The notes: generated by a model not told the origin, from the sequence alone. DNA of 64,000 bases from Streptomyces odontomachi (GCF_024435355.1 NZ_JAMJWG010000001.1:310001-374000); one strand, 5' to 3'; positions 41,538-49,989 are shown, numbered from the stretch's first letter. Translations and numbers: made by a program.

Positions 41538-41890
41538 TCAGGCACGGAAACCCCCGTTGCCGTCCGGGCCACCGCCCAGACCGAGCACCGGGTCGCTGCA
41601 CGGCGAGAAGAGAGCGGTGAGCGGGTTGTAGCCCTCGGCTTGCAGCACGAAACGGTCCGTGGGCGCTGAGGAGGTCCCGATCGGGAGGGTCCAGGTGTAG
41701 GTCGCGCAGACGAAGTCCCACTGGTTGAAGTCGATCGGCCAGCCGGGCGTGACGCAGCCCTGGAAGAAAGAGGAACGCGCCCGAGTCTTGCAGGCGTAGA
41801 TCCACACCGTGTTGACGGACGGTTGACGGCGACGCCCAAGGCCCCGATCGACGGCGTGCCCGGCGCCGCCTTCGCGGACACCGACCCCGC
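41538..41890 (-). pseudogene. Unidentified hypothetical gene fragment with a frameshift
   Basis: On the minus strand a frame beginning near VSAKAAPGTPSIGALGVAVN shifts by one base at about 41820 and continues VNTVWIYACKTRARSSFFQG ... WPIDFNQWDFVCATYTWTLP ... GFRA before its stop at 41538. The two parts read smoothly across the shift, have three cysteines in about 90 residues and are aromatic-rich, like a secreted protein's end. No start or family is recognised. It may be a remnant or a gene with a sequencing error. Confidence 0.35.
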
Positions 41891-41974
41891 AACCGGCAGG
41901 GGAGCCCGGCCGGTCGGCTACTCGGCTGTGACGTGTCGCGGTCTCCCAGCGCCTGACGGTCGGCGCCCCGTGCC

Positions 41975-42973
41975 CTACGGGCGCGCGTGTGTCTGCCGGT
42001 AGGCGGCCGGGGGCTGGCCGTAGGCCGCGTGGAACAGCCGGGTGAAGTGGGCGATGTTCTGGAAGCCCCACTGTGCGGCGATGACGGCCACCGGGCGACG
42101 GGACTGGGCCGGATCGGTCAGGGCCCGACGGCAGCGTTCGAGCCTGCGCCTGCGGATGTGCTTGCTGACGGGGGTGTCGCTCTCGGTGGCGAACAGCTGG
42201 TGGAGCGAGCGCTGCGACATGTGGTGCGCCGCCGCGATCATCGCGGGCGACAGCCGGGGCTCGGCCAGATGGGATTCCACGAACGCTTCGATGCGGGCGA
42301 GAAGCACCTGGCGGCGCGAGGAGGGGCTCAGGGGCGGCGACTGTCCCCGCCGGCTCGCCAACCCGATGGTCAGCAGGTCGACGACCACCGCCACCAGGCG
42401 GGTCGCGGTGTGCTCGTCTCCGTCGGCGGCACTGCGGGTCAGCTGGGCGACGGTAGCGGCGAGAAGCCGGCCCGTGGGCAGGTGCGCGGACAGGTTGCTG
42501 CCGATGGCCGTGTCGGCGTCGTCGGGGTTCAGCGGCATCAACCGGTGTGGGATGGCCAACGTCACCTGGCGCACCGCCTGCTCGCCGTGGCCGCTCGGAG
42601 ACGTCGACGATCGGTGCCGGGCCGCCAGACGGTAGGGGCGGCTCGTGTCGAGGAGGGTGGCCTGTCCCGGCGTGATCCGGCACTCGTCGTCGCCTCGGGC
42701 GACCACGCTCGCGCCGTGCAGCTGTAACTCGATCTTGTACAGCTCGGGGTCACCGGCGTGGATCAGGCGCGGTGTGCGTTCCACGGTTATCGGCTGCCCG
42801 GTCTTGTCGATCAGCAGCGAGCCGCCCAGGTTCCAGCAGGTGAACGCCGCTCGGTAGTCGCTCGACGAGTCCGGGCTCATGCGCAGGGGCACCAGCATGT
42901 CCCGCACCCCTTCGTGCAGGAAGTCGAGCCGGTCCGCCAGGGGAACGGCTTCCGTCCGCAGCACCGTCGGCAC
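41975..42973 (-). CDS. AraC-family regulator with an N-terminal sensing domain
   Basis: This 332-residue protein has an N-terminal AraC-binding-2-type domain (about 1-190, e.g. RAAFTCWNLGGSLLIDKTGQ, LYKIELQLHG) and two C-terminal HTHs (LSPAMIAAAHHMSQRSLHQLF; PVAVIAAQWGFQNIAHFTRLFHAAYGQPPAAYR). I chose the GTG at 42973, which follows GAAGGTGG; longer readings run into untypical sequence. It diverges from a small membrane-protein gene (43178) that may be its target. Confidence 0.85.
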   Translation of the reverse strand: MPTVLRTEAVPLADRLDFLHEGVRDMLVPLRMSPDSSSDYRAAFTCWNLGGSLLIDKTGQPITVERTPRLIHAGDPELYKIELQLHGASVVARGDDECRITPGQATLLDTSRPYRLAARHRSSTSPSGHGEQAVRQVTLAIPHRLMPLNPDDADTAIGSNLSAHLPTGRLLAATVAQLTRSAADGDEHTATRLVAVVVDLLTIGLASRRGQSPPLSPSSRRQVLLARIEAFVESHLAEPRLSPAMIAAAHHMSQRSLHQLFATESDTPVSKHIRRRRLERCRRALTDPAQSRRPVAVIAAQWGFQNIAHFTRLFHAAYGQPPAAYRQTHARP

Positions 42974-43134
42974 GGGGCAACCACCTTCAGCTCTCGCGCC
43001 ATCCGTTCTCAGCCGGCGCGGCCTGCACCGAATGTACACGGCGGAGCGCCCGATCCAGCGCCCTTGGTCCAACGGTCTGCACGCACGGTCAAAGACGTCC
43101 CCGAGGGCGGTTGCCATGCTCACCGAGCGATTCC

Positions 43135-43151
43135 CACGACGACACGTCGTG
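43135..43151. promoter_or_regulatory. Dyad upstream of the small membrane protein gene
   Basis: CACGAC-gacac-GTCGTG is a 6+6 inverted repeat ending 26 bases before the ATG at 43178, in the space shared with the divergent AraC gene. Its symmetry suits a dimeric repressor better than an AraC monomer pair. Confidence 0.4.
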
Positions 43152-43177
43152 CGGACGAAAGACGGGAGAGGTCCACG

Positions 43178-43597
43178 ATGACGTCAACGGGGTCCGAAAG
43201 GGCGCGACTGGCCGCGACCATTCTGCTGACCGTGGTTGCGGTGGCGAATTTTGCCCTGATCATCAGGATGATCGTGATCTGGCTGACCCTGCGTGAGGGC
43301 CTCGGTGCCGCGATCTTCATGGGGGCGGTCTTTCTCGCGCTGAGCATCGCCTACGGGCGATGGGCGAGGGGGGCCTGGCGCGGCGACTCCGAAGCCGTCG
43401 AGAGGGGCGGCAAACTCATGTTCGTCCCGCTGATGCTCTTCGTGTTCGTCGTCGGGACGGCACTGAAGAAGGCCGTCCCAACGGGGGGAGCGGTGCCCTG
43501 GATCGCCCTTGGGGCAACGGCCCTCATGGTGTTGCTTCCGGCAGCCGTCGGGATCGCGCTGATGCGGCTTTCCCACAAGGTCGAACCCCGTTCCTGA
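43178..43597 (+). CDS. Small four-helix membrane protein
   Basis: This 139-residue protein has four predicted membrane helices (AATILLTVVAVANFALIIRM; GLGAAIFMGAVFLALSIAYG; LMFVPLMLFVFVVGTAL; WIALGATALMVLLPAAVGIAL). The family is not recognised. The ATG at 43178 follows GGGAGAGG. It is divergent from the AraC gene, and a dyad lies in its promoter. Function unknown. Confidence 0.65.
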   Translation: MTSTGSERARLAATILLTVVAVANFALIIRMIVIWLTLREGLGAAIFMGAVFLALSIAYGRWARGAWRGDSEAVERGGKLMFVPLMLFVFVVGTALKKAVPTGGAVPWIALGATALMVLLPAAVGIALMRLSHKVEPRS

Positions 43598-43645
43598 CCA
43601 TGCAGCGTTGCAACCGTGCCGCACAGGACGCGTCGTAGCCCCGCC

Positions 43646-43686
43646 GTCCACCGATCGGTGGACGCGGGCGTCGACGATCGGTCGAC
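43646..43686. promoter_or_regulatory. Twin palindromic operators upstream of the PH-like gene
   Basis: The 18-base perfect palindrome GTCCACCGATCGGTGGAC (43646-43663) is followed, 24 bases start-to-start, by a near copy GTCGAC-gatcg-GTCGAC (43670-43686). Both share GATCGGT and the outer GTC/GAC. They end 34 bases before the ATG at 43721, a place suited to repression or activation by a dimeric protein, possibly the NarL-type response regulator encoded downstream. Confidence 0.6.
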
Positions 43687-43720
43687 GGCGGATGGCGGCG
43701 TGGGCAGCGATGCTCTTGGC

Positions 43721-44170
43721 ATGAAACATCTGAAGGACGATGAACTGACTTCCGCGCTCTCCGCCGAGCTGGGCCAGGAACTGCGCGCCGCCGTGTACGC
43801 CCGGGTCGACACCGTGTTCAGTCCGGTCCGGATGCTGACCCCGCTGGGCAACTACCTCATCGCCCGGCCGGCGGCGCGGGCCGCGGCGCACCGGATCACC
43901 GAACGCACCGATGTACCGCTGGACGCGGCGATGATCCTCGGCATCACGGCGGACGCCCTGCACGTCTGGCGGGCCGACCCGATGCTGAACCGGGTCGGTG
44001 AGCACGTCGGTCAGGTCTCGCTCGACCGCGTCACGGACATCGCGGTGACCCCGGGACGGAGCTGGCAACAGGTCACGATCGTGCTCGCGGAGGGGGAGAA
44101 GATCGAGGTCGAGGGGCGGGGGGCGGCGCACGCCCTGGCCGCCGCCTACCGGGAGCGCCCCGCGGGTTGA
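43721..44170 (+). CDS. Conserved hypothetical protein, PH-like, next to a two-component system
   Basis: This 149-residue soluble protein has an N-terminal helical half (LTSALSAELGQELRAAVYARV ... PLGNYLIARPAARAAAHRIT) and a beta-rich C-terminal half (VGQVSLDRVTDIAVTPGRSWQQVTIVLAEGEKIEVEGRG) that resembles a bacterial PH-like fold. I chose the ATG at 43721 (MKHLKDDELT). It ends 23 bases before the histidine kinase gene, so it may be co-transcribed with it. Function unknown. Confidence 0.6.
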   Translation: MKHLKDDELTSALSAELGQELRAAVYARVDTVFSPVRMLTPLGNYLIARPAARAAAHRITERTDVPLDAAMILGITADALHVWRADPMLNRVGEHVGQVSLDRVTDIAVTPGRSWQQVTIVLAEGEKIEVEGRGAAHALAAAYRERPAG

Positions 44171-44193
44171 TCTGGTACCGCATACTTGTCCGC

Positions 44194-45360
44194 GTGTCAG
44201 AGACCCTGCCTCCCGTACCGGACGACCACGCCTGGACTCGGGGAGCGATGATGCGCGACGCCTACTACGGGGTCGTGCTGGCAGGGTCGATCGCCGCGGT
44301 GTGGGGTACGGACGCCGGCACCGGCCGTATCGTGTCGATCGCCGCGCTGTGCGCGTTCGTCCCCTGGTACTGCCTGGTCGGGCGCCGGGCACGGCGGGAC
44401 CGTCCGGTACCGGCCTGGACCCTCTGCTACCAGCTCGGGGCGCTGGTCCTGCTGGTCACCGCGCAGCTGGCCAGCTTGACCAGTTCGGTCCTGCTGTTCG
44501 CGCTGATCCCGCAGTCGTTCATGCTGCTGCCGGTCGGCTGGGGCGTTCTCGCGCTGGCGGCGTTCAACGTGGTGCCGGTGGCCGAGGCGCTCAGCGCGCC
44601 GAGCTTCCGCGACCTCGCGTGGGTGGGCGTCCTGGTGCTGTGCGTGGCGTTCGGGGCGCACTTCAGCTGGTGGATCCAGCGGATCATCCAGCAGAGCCGG
44701 GAGCGCGCCGACCTCATCGCACGGCTCGCCGCCGCCCGCGCGGAGCTGGCCGAGTCGGAGCGGCAGGCGGGGATGCTCGCCGAGCGGCAGCGGCTGGCCA
44801 TGGAGATCCATGACACGCTGGCGCAGGGTTTCACCAGCATCCTCATGCTGTTGGAGGCGGCCGACTCGGCGCCGCCGGAGCAGGCCCGGGTGTACCGGGA
44901 GCGGGCGGCACGCGCCGCCCGGGAGAACCTGGCCGAGGCGCGCGCCCTGGTCTCCGCGCAGCCGCCGACGGAGCTGGCCGGTTCGTCACTGCCCAACGCG
45001 CTGCGCCGGCTGGTCGAGCGGCTCGGCGAGGAGACGGGTGTGACGACGTCGTGGGAACTGACCGGCGAACCACGGCTGCTGCCCGCCGGTACGGAGGTGG
45101 TCGTACTGCGGTGCGCCCAGGAGGCGTTGACGAACGTGCGGCGGCACGCGGACGCGGGGCGGGCGGCGCTGAGCCTGCGGTACCTGCCGGACGGGGTCCG
45201 GTTGGAGGTCTCGGACGACGGCGCCGGCTTCGACTCGCCCGTCGCGACGGGCTTCGGCCTGGCCGGCATGCGCGAGCGCGTCACGCAGGCCGGCGGCCAC
45301 CTGGCCATCCGCAGTACACCGGGTTCCGGCACCGTGCTCACCGTGGAGGCGCCGGCATGA
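44194..45360 (+). CDS. Two-component sensor histidine kinase (NarX/DesK type)
   Basis: This 388-residue membrane kinase has four or five N-terminal helices (about 20-160), a short coiled coil (RADLIARLAAARAELAESERQ), the HisKA_3 box with the phospho-accepting histidine in LAMEIHDTLAQGFTSIL, and an HATPase domain (CAQEALTNVRRHADAG; VSDDGAGFD; GFGLAGMRERV). No extracellular sensor domain is seen, so the signal is probably in the membrane or cytoplasm. The GTG at 44194 lies seven bases after CATACT (44181-44186), pointing to a leaderless message. The response-regulator gene overlaps its end. Confidence 0.9.
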   Translation: MSETLPPVPDDHAWTRGAMMRDAYYGVVLAGSIAAVWGTDAGTGRIVSIAALCAFVPWYCLVGRRARRDRPVPAWTLCYQLGALVLLVTAQLASLTSSVLLFALIPQSFMLLPVGWGVLALAAFNVVPVAEALSAPSFRDLAWVGVLVLCVAFGAHFSWWIQRIIQQSRERADLIARLAAARAELAESERQAGMLAERQRLAMEIHDTLAQGFTSILMLLEAADSAPPEQARVYRERAARAARENLAEARALVSAQPPTELAGSSLPNALRRLVERLGEETGVTTSWELTGEPRLLPAGTEVVVLRCAQEALTNVRRHADAGRAALSLRYLPDGVRLEVSDDGAGFDSPVATGFGLAGMRERVTQAGGHLAIRSTPGSGTVLTVEAPA

Positions 45361-45977
45361 TCCGGGTGTTGCTCGTGGACGACCACCCGGTGGTGCGGGA
45401 GGGCCTGCGCGGGATCCTCGGCGCGGAGGACGGCATCGAAGTGGTGGGCGAGGCCGGGTCGGCGGCGGATGCGGTCGCGGCGGCCCGGGCGTACGAGCCG
45501 GACGTGGTGCTGATGGATCTGCGGATGCCGGACGGTGACGGGGTGCAGGCGACACGGGACCTGCTGGCGCGGGACCCGGACTGCCGGGTGGTGGTGCTCA
45601 CCACGTACGACAACGACGCCGACATCCTGCGCGCGGTGGAGGCCGGCGCCACCGGATACCTGTTGAAGGACGCCGGGCGGAGCGAACTCGCCGGTGCGAT
45701 CCGCGAGGCGGCGCGCGGGAAGACGGTGCTGGCCCCGGCCGTCGCGGCGCGGCTGGTGTCCCGGATGCGCTCGTCGGTCGACCTGACCCCGCGCGAGATC
45801 GAGGTGCTGCGCCTGGTCGGCGCGGGCCGGACGAACGCGGAGATCGGTCGGGAACTGCTCGTCAGCGAGGCGACGGTGAAGACGCACCTGCTGCGGACGT
45901 TCGGGAAGCTGGGCGTCTCGGACCGCACGGCGGCCGTCACCGTGGCGTTGCAGCGCGGCATCCTCCCACCGTACTGA
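45357..45977 (+). CDS. NarL/LuxR-family response regulator
   Basis: This 206-residue regulator has a receiver domain (LLVDDHPVVREGLR; phospho-acceptor in VVLMDLRMPDGDG; VVLTTYDNDADIL; LLKDAG) and a LuxR-type HTH (LTPREIEVLRLVGAGRTNAEIGRELLVSEATVKTHLLRTFGKLGV). The ATG overlaps the kinase stop (ATGA), the standard pairing with the sensor. Twin palindromes at 43646-43686 are possible binding sites, which would make the locus autoregulated. Confidence 0.95.
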   Translation: MIRVLLVDDHPVVREGLRGILGAEDGIEVVGEAGSAADAVAAARAYEPDVVLMDLRMPDGDGVQATRDLLARDPDCRVVVLTTYDNDADILRAVEAGATGYLLKDAGRSELAGAIREAARGKTVLAPAVAARLVSRMRSSVDLTPREIEVLRLVGAGRTNAEIGRELLVSEATVKTHLLRTFGKLGVSDRTAAVTVALQRGILPPY

Positions 45978-46023
45978 CCGCGGTGAGCGGGTGACCGGCA
46001 CCGACGACGCGTATCATCCGGAC

Positions 46024-46440
46024 GTGGCCACTGCTGCTTCACCTCGCGTCCTCGTCATCGGGCTTGATCCGTACCGGGTGCCCGGGCCATGGGACCCTGA
46101 GCCGGTGGCCAAGGCGATCGAGGCGGGACTGGCCAAGTTCGCCGAGCACGGCGTGGGCGTCGAGACCTGCCTCGTCTGCCTCGACGGAACCGATGACGTG
46201 GCAGCGGTCGTCGGGCAAGCGCTGCGCGCCCATCCGTGGGAGTGCGTCACCGTCGGCGGTGGCCTGCGGCACTCGGACGACCAGGTTGAACTGCTCGAGC
46301 TGGTGATCAACCTGATCCGGCGGCACGCACCCGACGCCGCCATCGCGTTCAACGACAACCCGGCCACCACCTACGAGGCCGCTGCCCGTTGGATCGGTGG
46401 AGCCCACGGCGCAGGGCCGGCCGGCTCGCTCGGGGCGTGA
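46024..46440 (+). CDS. Conserved hypothetical protein
   Basis: This 138-residue cytoplasmic protein has an alternating alpha/beta pattern: VLVIGLDPYRVPGPWDPEPVAKAIEAGLAKF, VETCLVCLDGTDDVAAVVGQAL, CVTVGGGLRHSDDQVELLELVINLI and IAFNDNPATTYEAAARWI. The family is found in actinomycetes but has no assigned role; the fold resembles small nucleotide-binding or flavodoxin-like proteins. The GTG at 46024 lies six bases after TATCAT (46012-46017), so I prefer it as a leaderless start to the GTG at 45991. Confidence 0.65.
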   Translation: MATAASPRVLVIGLDPYRVPGPWDPEPVAKAIEAGLAKFAEHGVGVETCLVCLDGTDDVAAVVGQALRAHPWECVTVGGGLRHSDDQVELLELVINLIRRHAPDAAIAFNDNPATTYEAAARWIGGAHGAGPAGSLGA

Positions 46441-46593
46441 GTCGGGCCGCGTGACGACACCTCGTCAGGTCGCGGTGCCCGGCGACCCGTCGTGACCGCG
46501 GGCGATGCGCCCATCACGCCCTCCCACGCAGGGCCGCCCGTAAGGCCTCTTCGTCGGTCGGGGAACATCCCCGGAACTGTCACCGGACAGTCG

Positions 46594-47640
46594 TCACTCC
46601 CGGCGCCCAGCTTCGCGAGCACGAACTCCAACCGCAGGCGGCACCTCCTCGCCCGCCAAGCGACCCTGCCGGCCGAGCCGCTGCTTGCCGACTCCCTGCC
46701 CGACTGAGGGTCGTCCCGACGTCCCGCGGGATCCGCCCGTCGGGGCGCCCGGGAGTTGGAAGTGCCAGACCACCGCGATCGGGGAATCGTCCATGGCCGC
46801 GGCCGATGCCTTCGGGCACCAGTGCAGCAGGTCCCAGGACTGATGGGTCGGGAGCGGGTCCGGTGCGGTGTCGGGGTCGAGGGAGCGGGGTGGGCGGCAG
46901 GGTTCCTCGCAGTGTCGGACCTGGAAGCCCAGTGGGAGGGCCGCGGCGAGGTAGGCGCTGAGTGGGCGGTGGTATTCCGTGAGCAGGGACGGGCGGCCGT
47001 CCGGGCCGGGTTGGCGGGGCAGGGCCGGCCGGAGGTAGGACACCAGCAGGTGGGCGTCCGAGATCACCAGGTTTCCACCGGGTCGCAGGACACGCGCGAA
47101 CTCGGCCAGCACCGGGCCGAGGTCGGGGAGGTGGGCCAGGGCGAGCGCGCAGACGACGGTGTCGACGGCGTCGTCGGGAAGCGGCAGCCGGTACAGGTCG
47201 GCCTCGTGGAAGTCGACATCCGGCAGGCGCTTGCGGGCCCGGGCGAGCATGGCCGGTGAGGCGTCGACGCCGATCACGTGGTGGCCGAGTCCATGCAGGT
47301 AGGCGGTATGGCGGCCGGTGCCGCAGGCCGCGTCCAGGGCCGTGCCGACGGGCAGGCCGTCCAGGATGCGTCGGACGACCGGCTGCTCGATGTCGATCAT
47401 CTGGTTGCCAGGGCCGTCATAGTGCGGCGCCCAGGCCTGGTAGACGTCGGCCGTGCTGATCGTGCCCGGACTCGCCGTGACCCCCTCGGTGTGCGCGAGG
47501 GCGGGTGCGTCCAGCAGGGCACGGATCTCGGCGATCCGCGCCTCGACGAACTCCCGGTCGGCACTCCCCTCCCTGAAGCCACGCAGCAGTGCGGCGCCCT
47601 CGATGCCCAGCAGATATCCCAGAGGGCTCAGATAGGTCAT
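46594..47640 (-). CDS. Class I SAM-dependent methyltransferase
   Basis: This 348-residue protein has an N-terminal helical part and a Rossmann methyltransferase core: VGTALDAACGTGRHTAYLHGLG (motif I), VIGVDASPAMLARARKRLPDVDFHEADL, DDAVDTVVCALALAHLPDL and EFARVLRPGGNLVISDAH. The substrate is unknown. The ATG at 47640 (MTYLSPLGYLLG) is chosen; a longer reading to 47739 overlaps the promoter. The last ~60 residues after VVWHFQLPG are Gly/Arg-rich and unlike the family, so the original stop may have been lost by a small frame change. Confidence 0.85.
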   Translation of the reverse strand: MTYLSPLGYLLGIEGAALLRGFREGSADREFVEARIAEIRALLDAPALAHTEGVTASPGTISTADVYQAWAPHYDGPGNQMIDIEQPVVRRILDGLPVGTALDAACGTGRHTAYLHGLGHHVIGVDASPAMLARARKRLPDVDFHEADLYRLPLPDDAVDTVVCALALAHLPDLGPVLAEFARVLRPGGNLVISDAHLLVSYLRPALPRQPGPDGRPSLLTEYHRPLSAYLAAALPLGFQVRHCEEPCRPPRSLDPDTAPDPLPTHQSWDLLHWCPKASAAAMDDSPIAVVWHFQLPGAPTGGSRGTSGRPSVGQGVGKQRLGRQGRLAGEEVPPAVGVRAREAGRRE

Positions 47641-47735
47641 CCCACGGACCGTATGGGTACGCACCCCGAGGCTCCACCGGTTTTCCGGCGCTTCGGGCAG
47701 CGGTGATGGGCGGGTCCTTCCGGGGAGTCCGGAGG

Positions 47736-48698
47736 TCAACCAGGTGGTGTGTCAAGCAGGAGCGTGGGCGCCGCTCGACCACCGAACGCGGGCAGGACCT
47801 CGGAACCGAGCAGTTCCAGATGGTCGAGGTCGTCGACGTCGTAGATGTGGAAGTACACGGTGTCGGCGCCGTCCCCGGCCAGTTCGCCGATGCGGTCCAC
47901 CACATGGGAGGGAGTTCCGCAGGCCGCGTTGGAACGCATCACCTCGGACCCCATCACGTCCGCGCGGCGCATCCACTCCTGGCGGGTGGAGCCACAGGCC
48001 ACCGGCAGGATCACCGAACGCCTGACGGTGGCCGGGTCGCGGCCGACCTCCGCGCAGATGCGGGTGAAGGTATCGAACCGCGCTCTCGCCCCCGTGCCGA
48101 AGGTGACGTTGAACTCGTCGGCGAACCGCGCGGCGAGTTCAGGGGTTCGCCGGGGCCCCGCACCGCCGACGATCACAGGTGGACGCGGGGACTGGCGGGG
48201 CCGCGGCGGTGCCGGGCAGTCGTCGATCCGGTAATGACTCCCCTCGAAGGAGAACCGCTGTCCGGCCGGAGTGCTCCACAGCCCCGTGATGATGGACAGT
48301 TGCTCCCCGAGCCGGTCGAACCGGGTGCCGACGGCGGGGAAAGGGACGCCGAAGGCGCGGTGCTCGCGCTCGTACCAGCCGGTGCCCAGGCCGAGTTCGA
48401 CGCGCCCGTCGCTCATGGCGTCCACGGTGGCGACGATGGTGGCCAGCAGCCCCGGTGAGCGGAACGTCGCCGCGGTCAGCAGGGTGCCGAACCGGATGTG
48501 CCGGGTGTCGCGGGCGAGGCCGGCGAGGGTGCTCCATGCCTCGCTCGGCACGGTGTGCGGGTCGTCGGGGTCCACGCCCAGGAGGTGGTCGGATCGGAAG
48601 AAGGCGTCGAAGCCGTGCTGCTCGGCTGCGCGGGCCAGCCTGAGGATCGCGTGGTAGTCGGCCCCGTGCCGGGGCTCGACCAGGATCCGCATCCTCAT
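47736..48698 (-). CDS. LLM-class F420-dependent oxidoreductase
   Basis: This 320-residue luciferase-like TIM-barrel protein has RAAEQHGFDAFFRSDHLLG, IRFGTLLTAATFRSPGLLATIVATVDAMSDGRVELGLGTGWYEREHRAFGVPFP, and PVIVGGAGPRRTPELAARFADEFNV. Actinobacterial members with this pattern mostly use coenzyme F420 to reduce or oxidise small molecules. The start is ATG at 48698 or 48692. Its promoter region contains an array of TCTGTAC motifs (48744-48823), suggesting tight control by a dedicated repressor. Confidence 0.85.
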   Translation of the reverse strand: MRMRILVEPRHGADYHAILRLARAAEQHGFDAFFRSDHLLGVDPDDPHTVPSEAWSTLAGLARDTRHIRFGTLLTAATFRSPGLLATIVATVDAMSDGRVELGLGTGWYEREHRAFGVPFPAVGTRFDRLGEQLSIITGLWSTPAGQRFSFEGSHYRIDDCPAPPRPRQSPRPPVIVGGAGPRRTPELAARFADEFNVTFGTGARARFDTFTRICAEVGRDPATVRRSVILPVACGSTRQEWMRRADVMGSEVMRSNAACGTPSHVVDRIGELAGDGADTVYFHIYDVDDLDHLELLGSEVLPAFGGRAAPTLLLDTPPG

Positions 48699-48743
48699 CG
48701 GGCCTGGGGAAGGAAGAGATGCCACGGCGAACGCCTCTCGTGC

Positions 48744-48823
48744 TCTGTACAGAACGGCTCTGTACTGAACGGGTCTGTACGGGTCTGTACCGAACCGCGC
48801 TGAACAGAGCGGCTCCGAACAGA
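48744..48823. repeat. Array of TCTGTAC motifs, a multi-site operator
   Basis: TCTGTAC occurs at 48744, 48759, 48774 and 48784 (spacings 15, 15 and 10), and the related inverse GAACAGA at 48802 and 48817 (spacing 15). The first three are embedded in longer units TCTGTACnGAACGG. The array begins 46 bases upstream of the LLM oxidoreductase start and does not encode anything plausible. It looks like cooperative binding sites for one regulator. Confidence 0.7.
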
Positions 48824-48931
48824 CGGAATGATGTGGATCGGGGGTCTGCGGCGGGGCGGAGCGGAGGCGGGCGGCCTCAGCGCCTGGCGGTCGTGCGGCT
48901 GTCCTCCCGGCGTGCCGGCGTGCCGACCTCG

Positions 48932-49933
48932 CTACGGCGTCAGGCCCAGGAAGCGACGGCAGTTGGTCCAGGTGATGGCCTCGTGGTCCTGGGCAGGGAG
49001 GTTCAGGGTGCGCAGGGTGCGGTCGGCCGGGGATTCGCGTTCCATGGCGGGGAAGTCGCTGCCGAGCATGAGCCGGCGGGGGCCGAGCAGGTCGATCAGA
49101 TAGCGCAGGGCGCGCGCGTCGAAGACCAGCGCGTCGTAGAAGAAGCGGCGCGCAACGTCGAGCGGGGAGCGCGCCCCCGGGGTCGGGCGGACCGGCGGCT
49201 CCTCGTTCCATGTGCCGCCCCAGAAGTACCGGGCGCGCGGCAGCATCAGCGGGAAGCCGCCCGCGCCGTGGCTGAAGCCGATCCTCAGGTCCGGGAACCT
49301 TTCGGCGGTCCCGGTGGACAGCAGGGAAGCCGCGGCCAGCGACGACTCCGTGCTGAAGCCGTAGGTGCCGGTGGCCGAGGCCGGGAGCCGGTCGCCGAGG
49401 GCGGGGGCGAGCGCGTGGACGTAGAGCGCGAGGCCGAGCCGTTCCGCCTCCGCGTAGAAGCCGTGGAAGCGTGCGTCGCCGAGGGAGGCACCTGCGATGT
49501 TCGAGCCGATCTCCACGCCGCGCAGGCCGAGGCGGCTGAGTTCGGCGAGCTCGGCGGCGGCCAGGTCCGGGTCCTGGAGCGGCACCGCTCCGAGCCCGTG
49601 GAAGCGGGCCGGGGCGAGGGAGACCAGGGAGGCGAGGAACGCGTTCACCGCCCGGTGGATGTCACGCGATGCCTTCGCGGGGATCGCGTAGTTCAGCAGC
49701 GGCGGCATGGGGGAAAGGACCTCGGCGTCGATGCCGAGCCTGTCCATCTCCTCGATACGGCGCTCCGCGCTGAAGAACACGTCGCGGGCGGTGTAGCGCA
49801 GGGCGCCCGCGGTGAGCAGCCGGGAGCCGTCGCCGTCCGCGGGCCCGATGCAGGGCCAGGTGCCCGGGTCGGCGTCCGCGCTCGGCTGCGGGAGCGCGGG
49901 CGGCAGGATGTGGGCGTGCGAGTCGATGATCAT
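48932..49933 (-). CDS. Amidohydrolase-2 family protein (ACMSD-like decarboxylase or hydrolase)
   Basis: This 333-residue metal-dependent TIM-barrel enzyme has the N-terminal ligands H6 and H8 in IDSHAHILPP, then LYVHALAP, a further ligand in IGFSHGAGGFP, and the catalytic aspartate in LMLGSDFPAMERES. This family includes 2-amino-3-carboxymuconate-semialdehyde decarboxylase and 5-carboxyvanillate- or gamma-resorcylate-type decarboxylases. The ATG at 49933 follows AGGAG by eight bases. It is the last gene of the minus-strand block with alcohol and aldehyde dehydrogenases, so a role in aromatic breakdown is likely. Confidence 0.8.
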   Translation of the reverse strand: MIIDSHAHILPPALPQPSADADPGTWPCIGPADGDGSRLLTAGALRYTARDVFFSAERRIEEMDRLGIDAEVLSPMPPLLNYAIPAKASRDIHRAVNAFLASLVSLAPARFHGLGAVPLQDPDLAAAELAELSRLGLRGVEIGSNIAGASLGDARFHGFYAEAERLGLALYVHALAPALGDRLPASATGTYGFSTESSLAAASLLSTGTAERFPDLRIGFSHGAGGFPLMLPRARYFWGGTWNEEPPVRPTPGARSPLDVARRFFYDALVFDARALRYLIDLLGPRRLMLGSDFPAMERESPADRTLRTLNLPAQDHEAITWTNCRRFLGLTP

Positions 49934-49945
49934 GGTCAGGCTCCT

Positions 49946-49989
49946 GGGCTGGGGCTCGTGAGCCCGTGGGCTGGGGCTCTTGAGCCCGG
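49946..49989. repeat. Two tandem 22-bp repeats with hairpin potential
   Basis: A unit beginning GGGCTGGGGCTC and containing the dyad GGGCTC-gt-GAGCCC occurs twice back to back (49946-49967 and 49968-49989, two mismatches). It sits between the alcohol dehydrogenase stop and the amidohydrolase start and might lower downstream expression or stabilise message ends. Confidence 0.6.

Noticed and set aside
48744..48823. Short repeats as a CRISPR array
   Set aside because: Units are 7-15 bases with 10-15 base periods and inverted copies; there are no spacers of constant length and no cas genes.
49946..49989. Tandem repeat as an insertion-sequence end or attachment site
   Set aside because: There is no transposase, integrase or tRNA nearby; the units are simple hairpin duplications between two operon genes.
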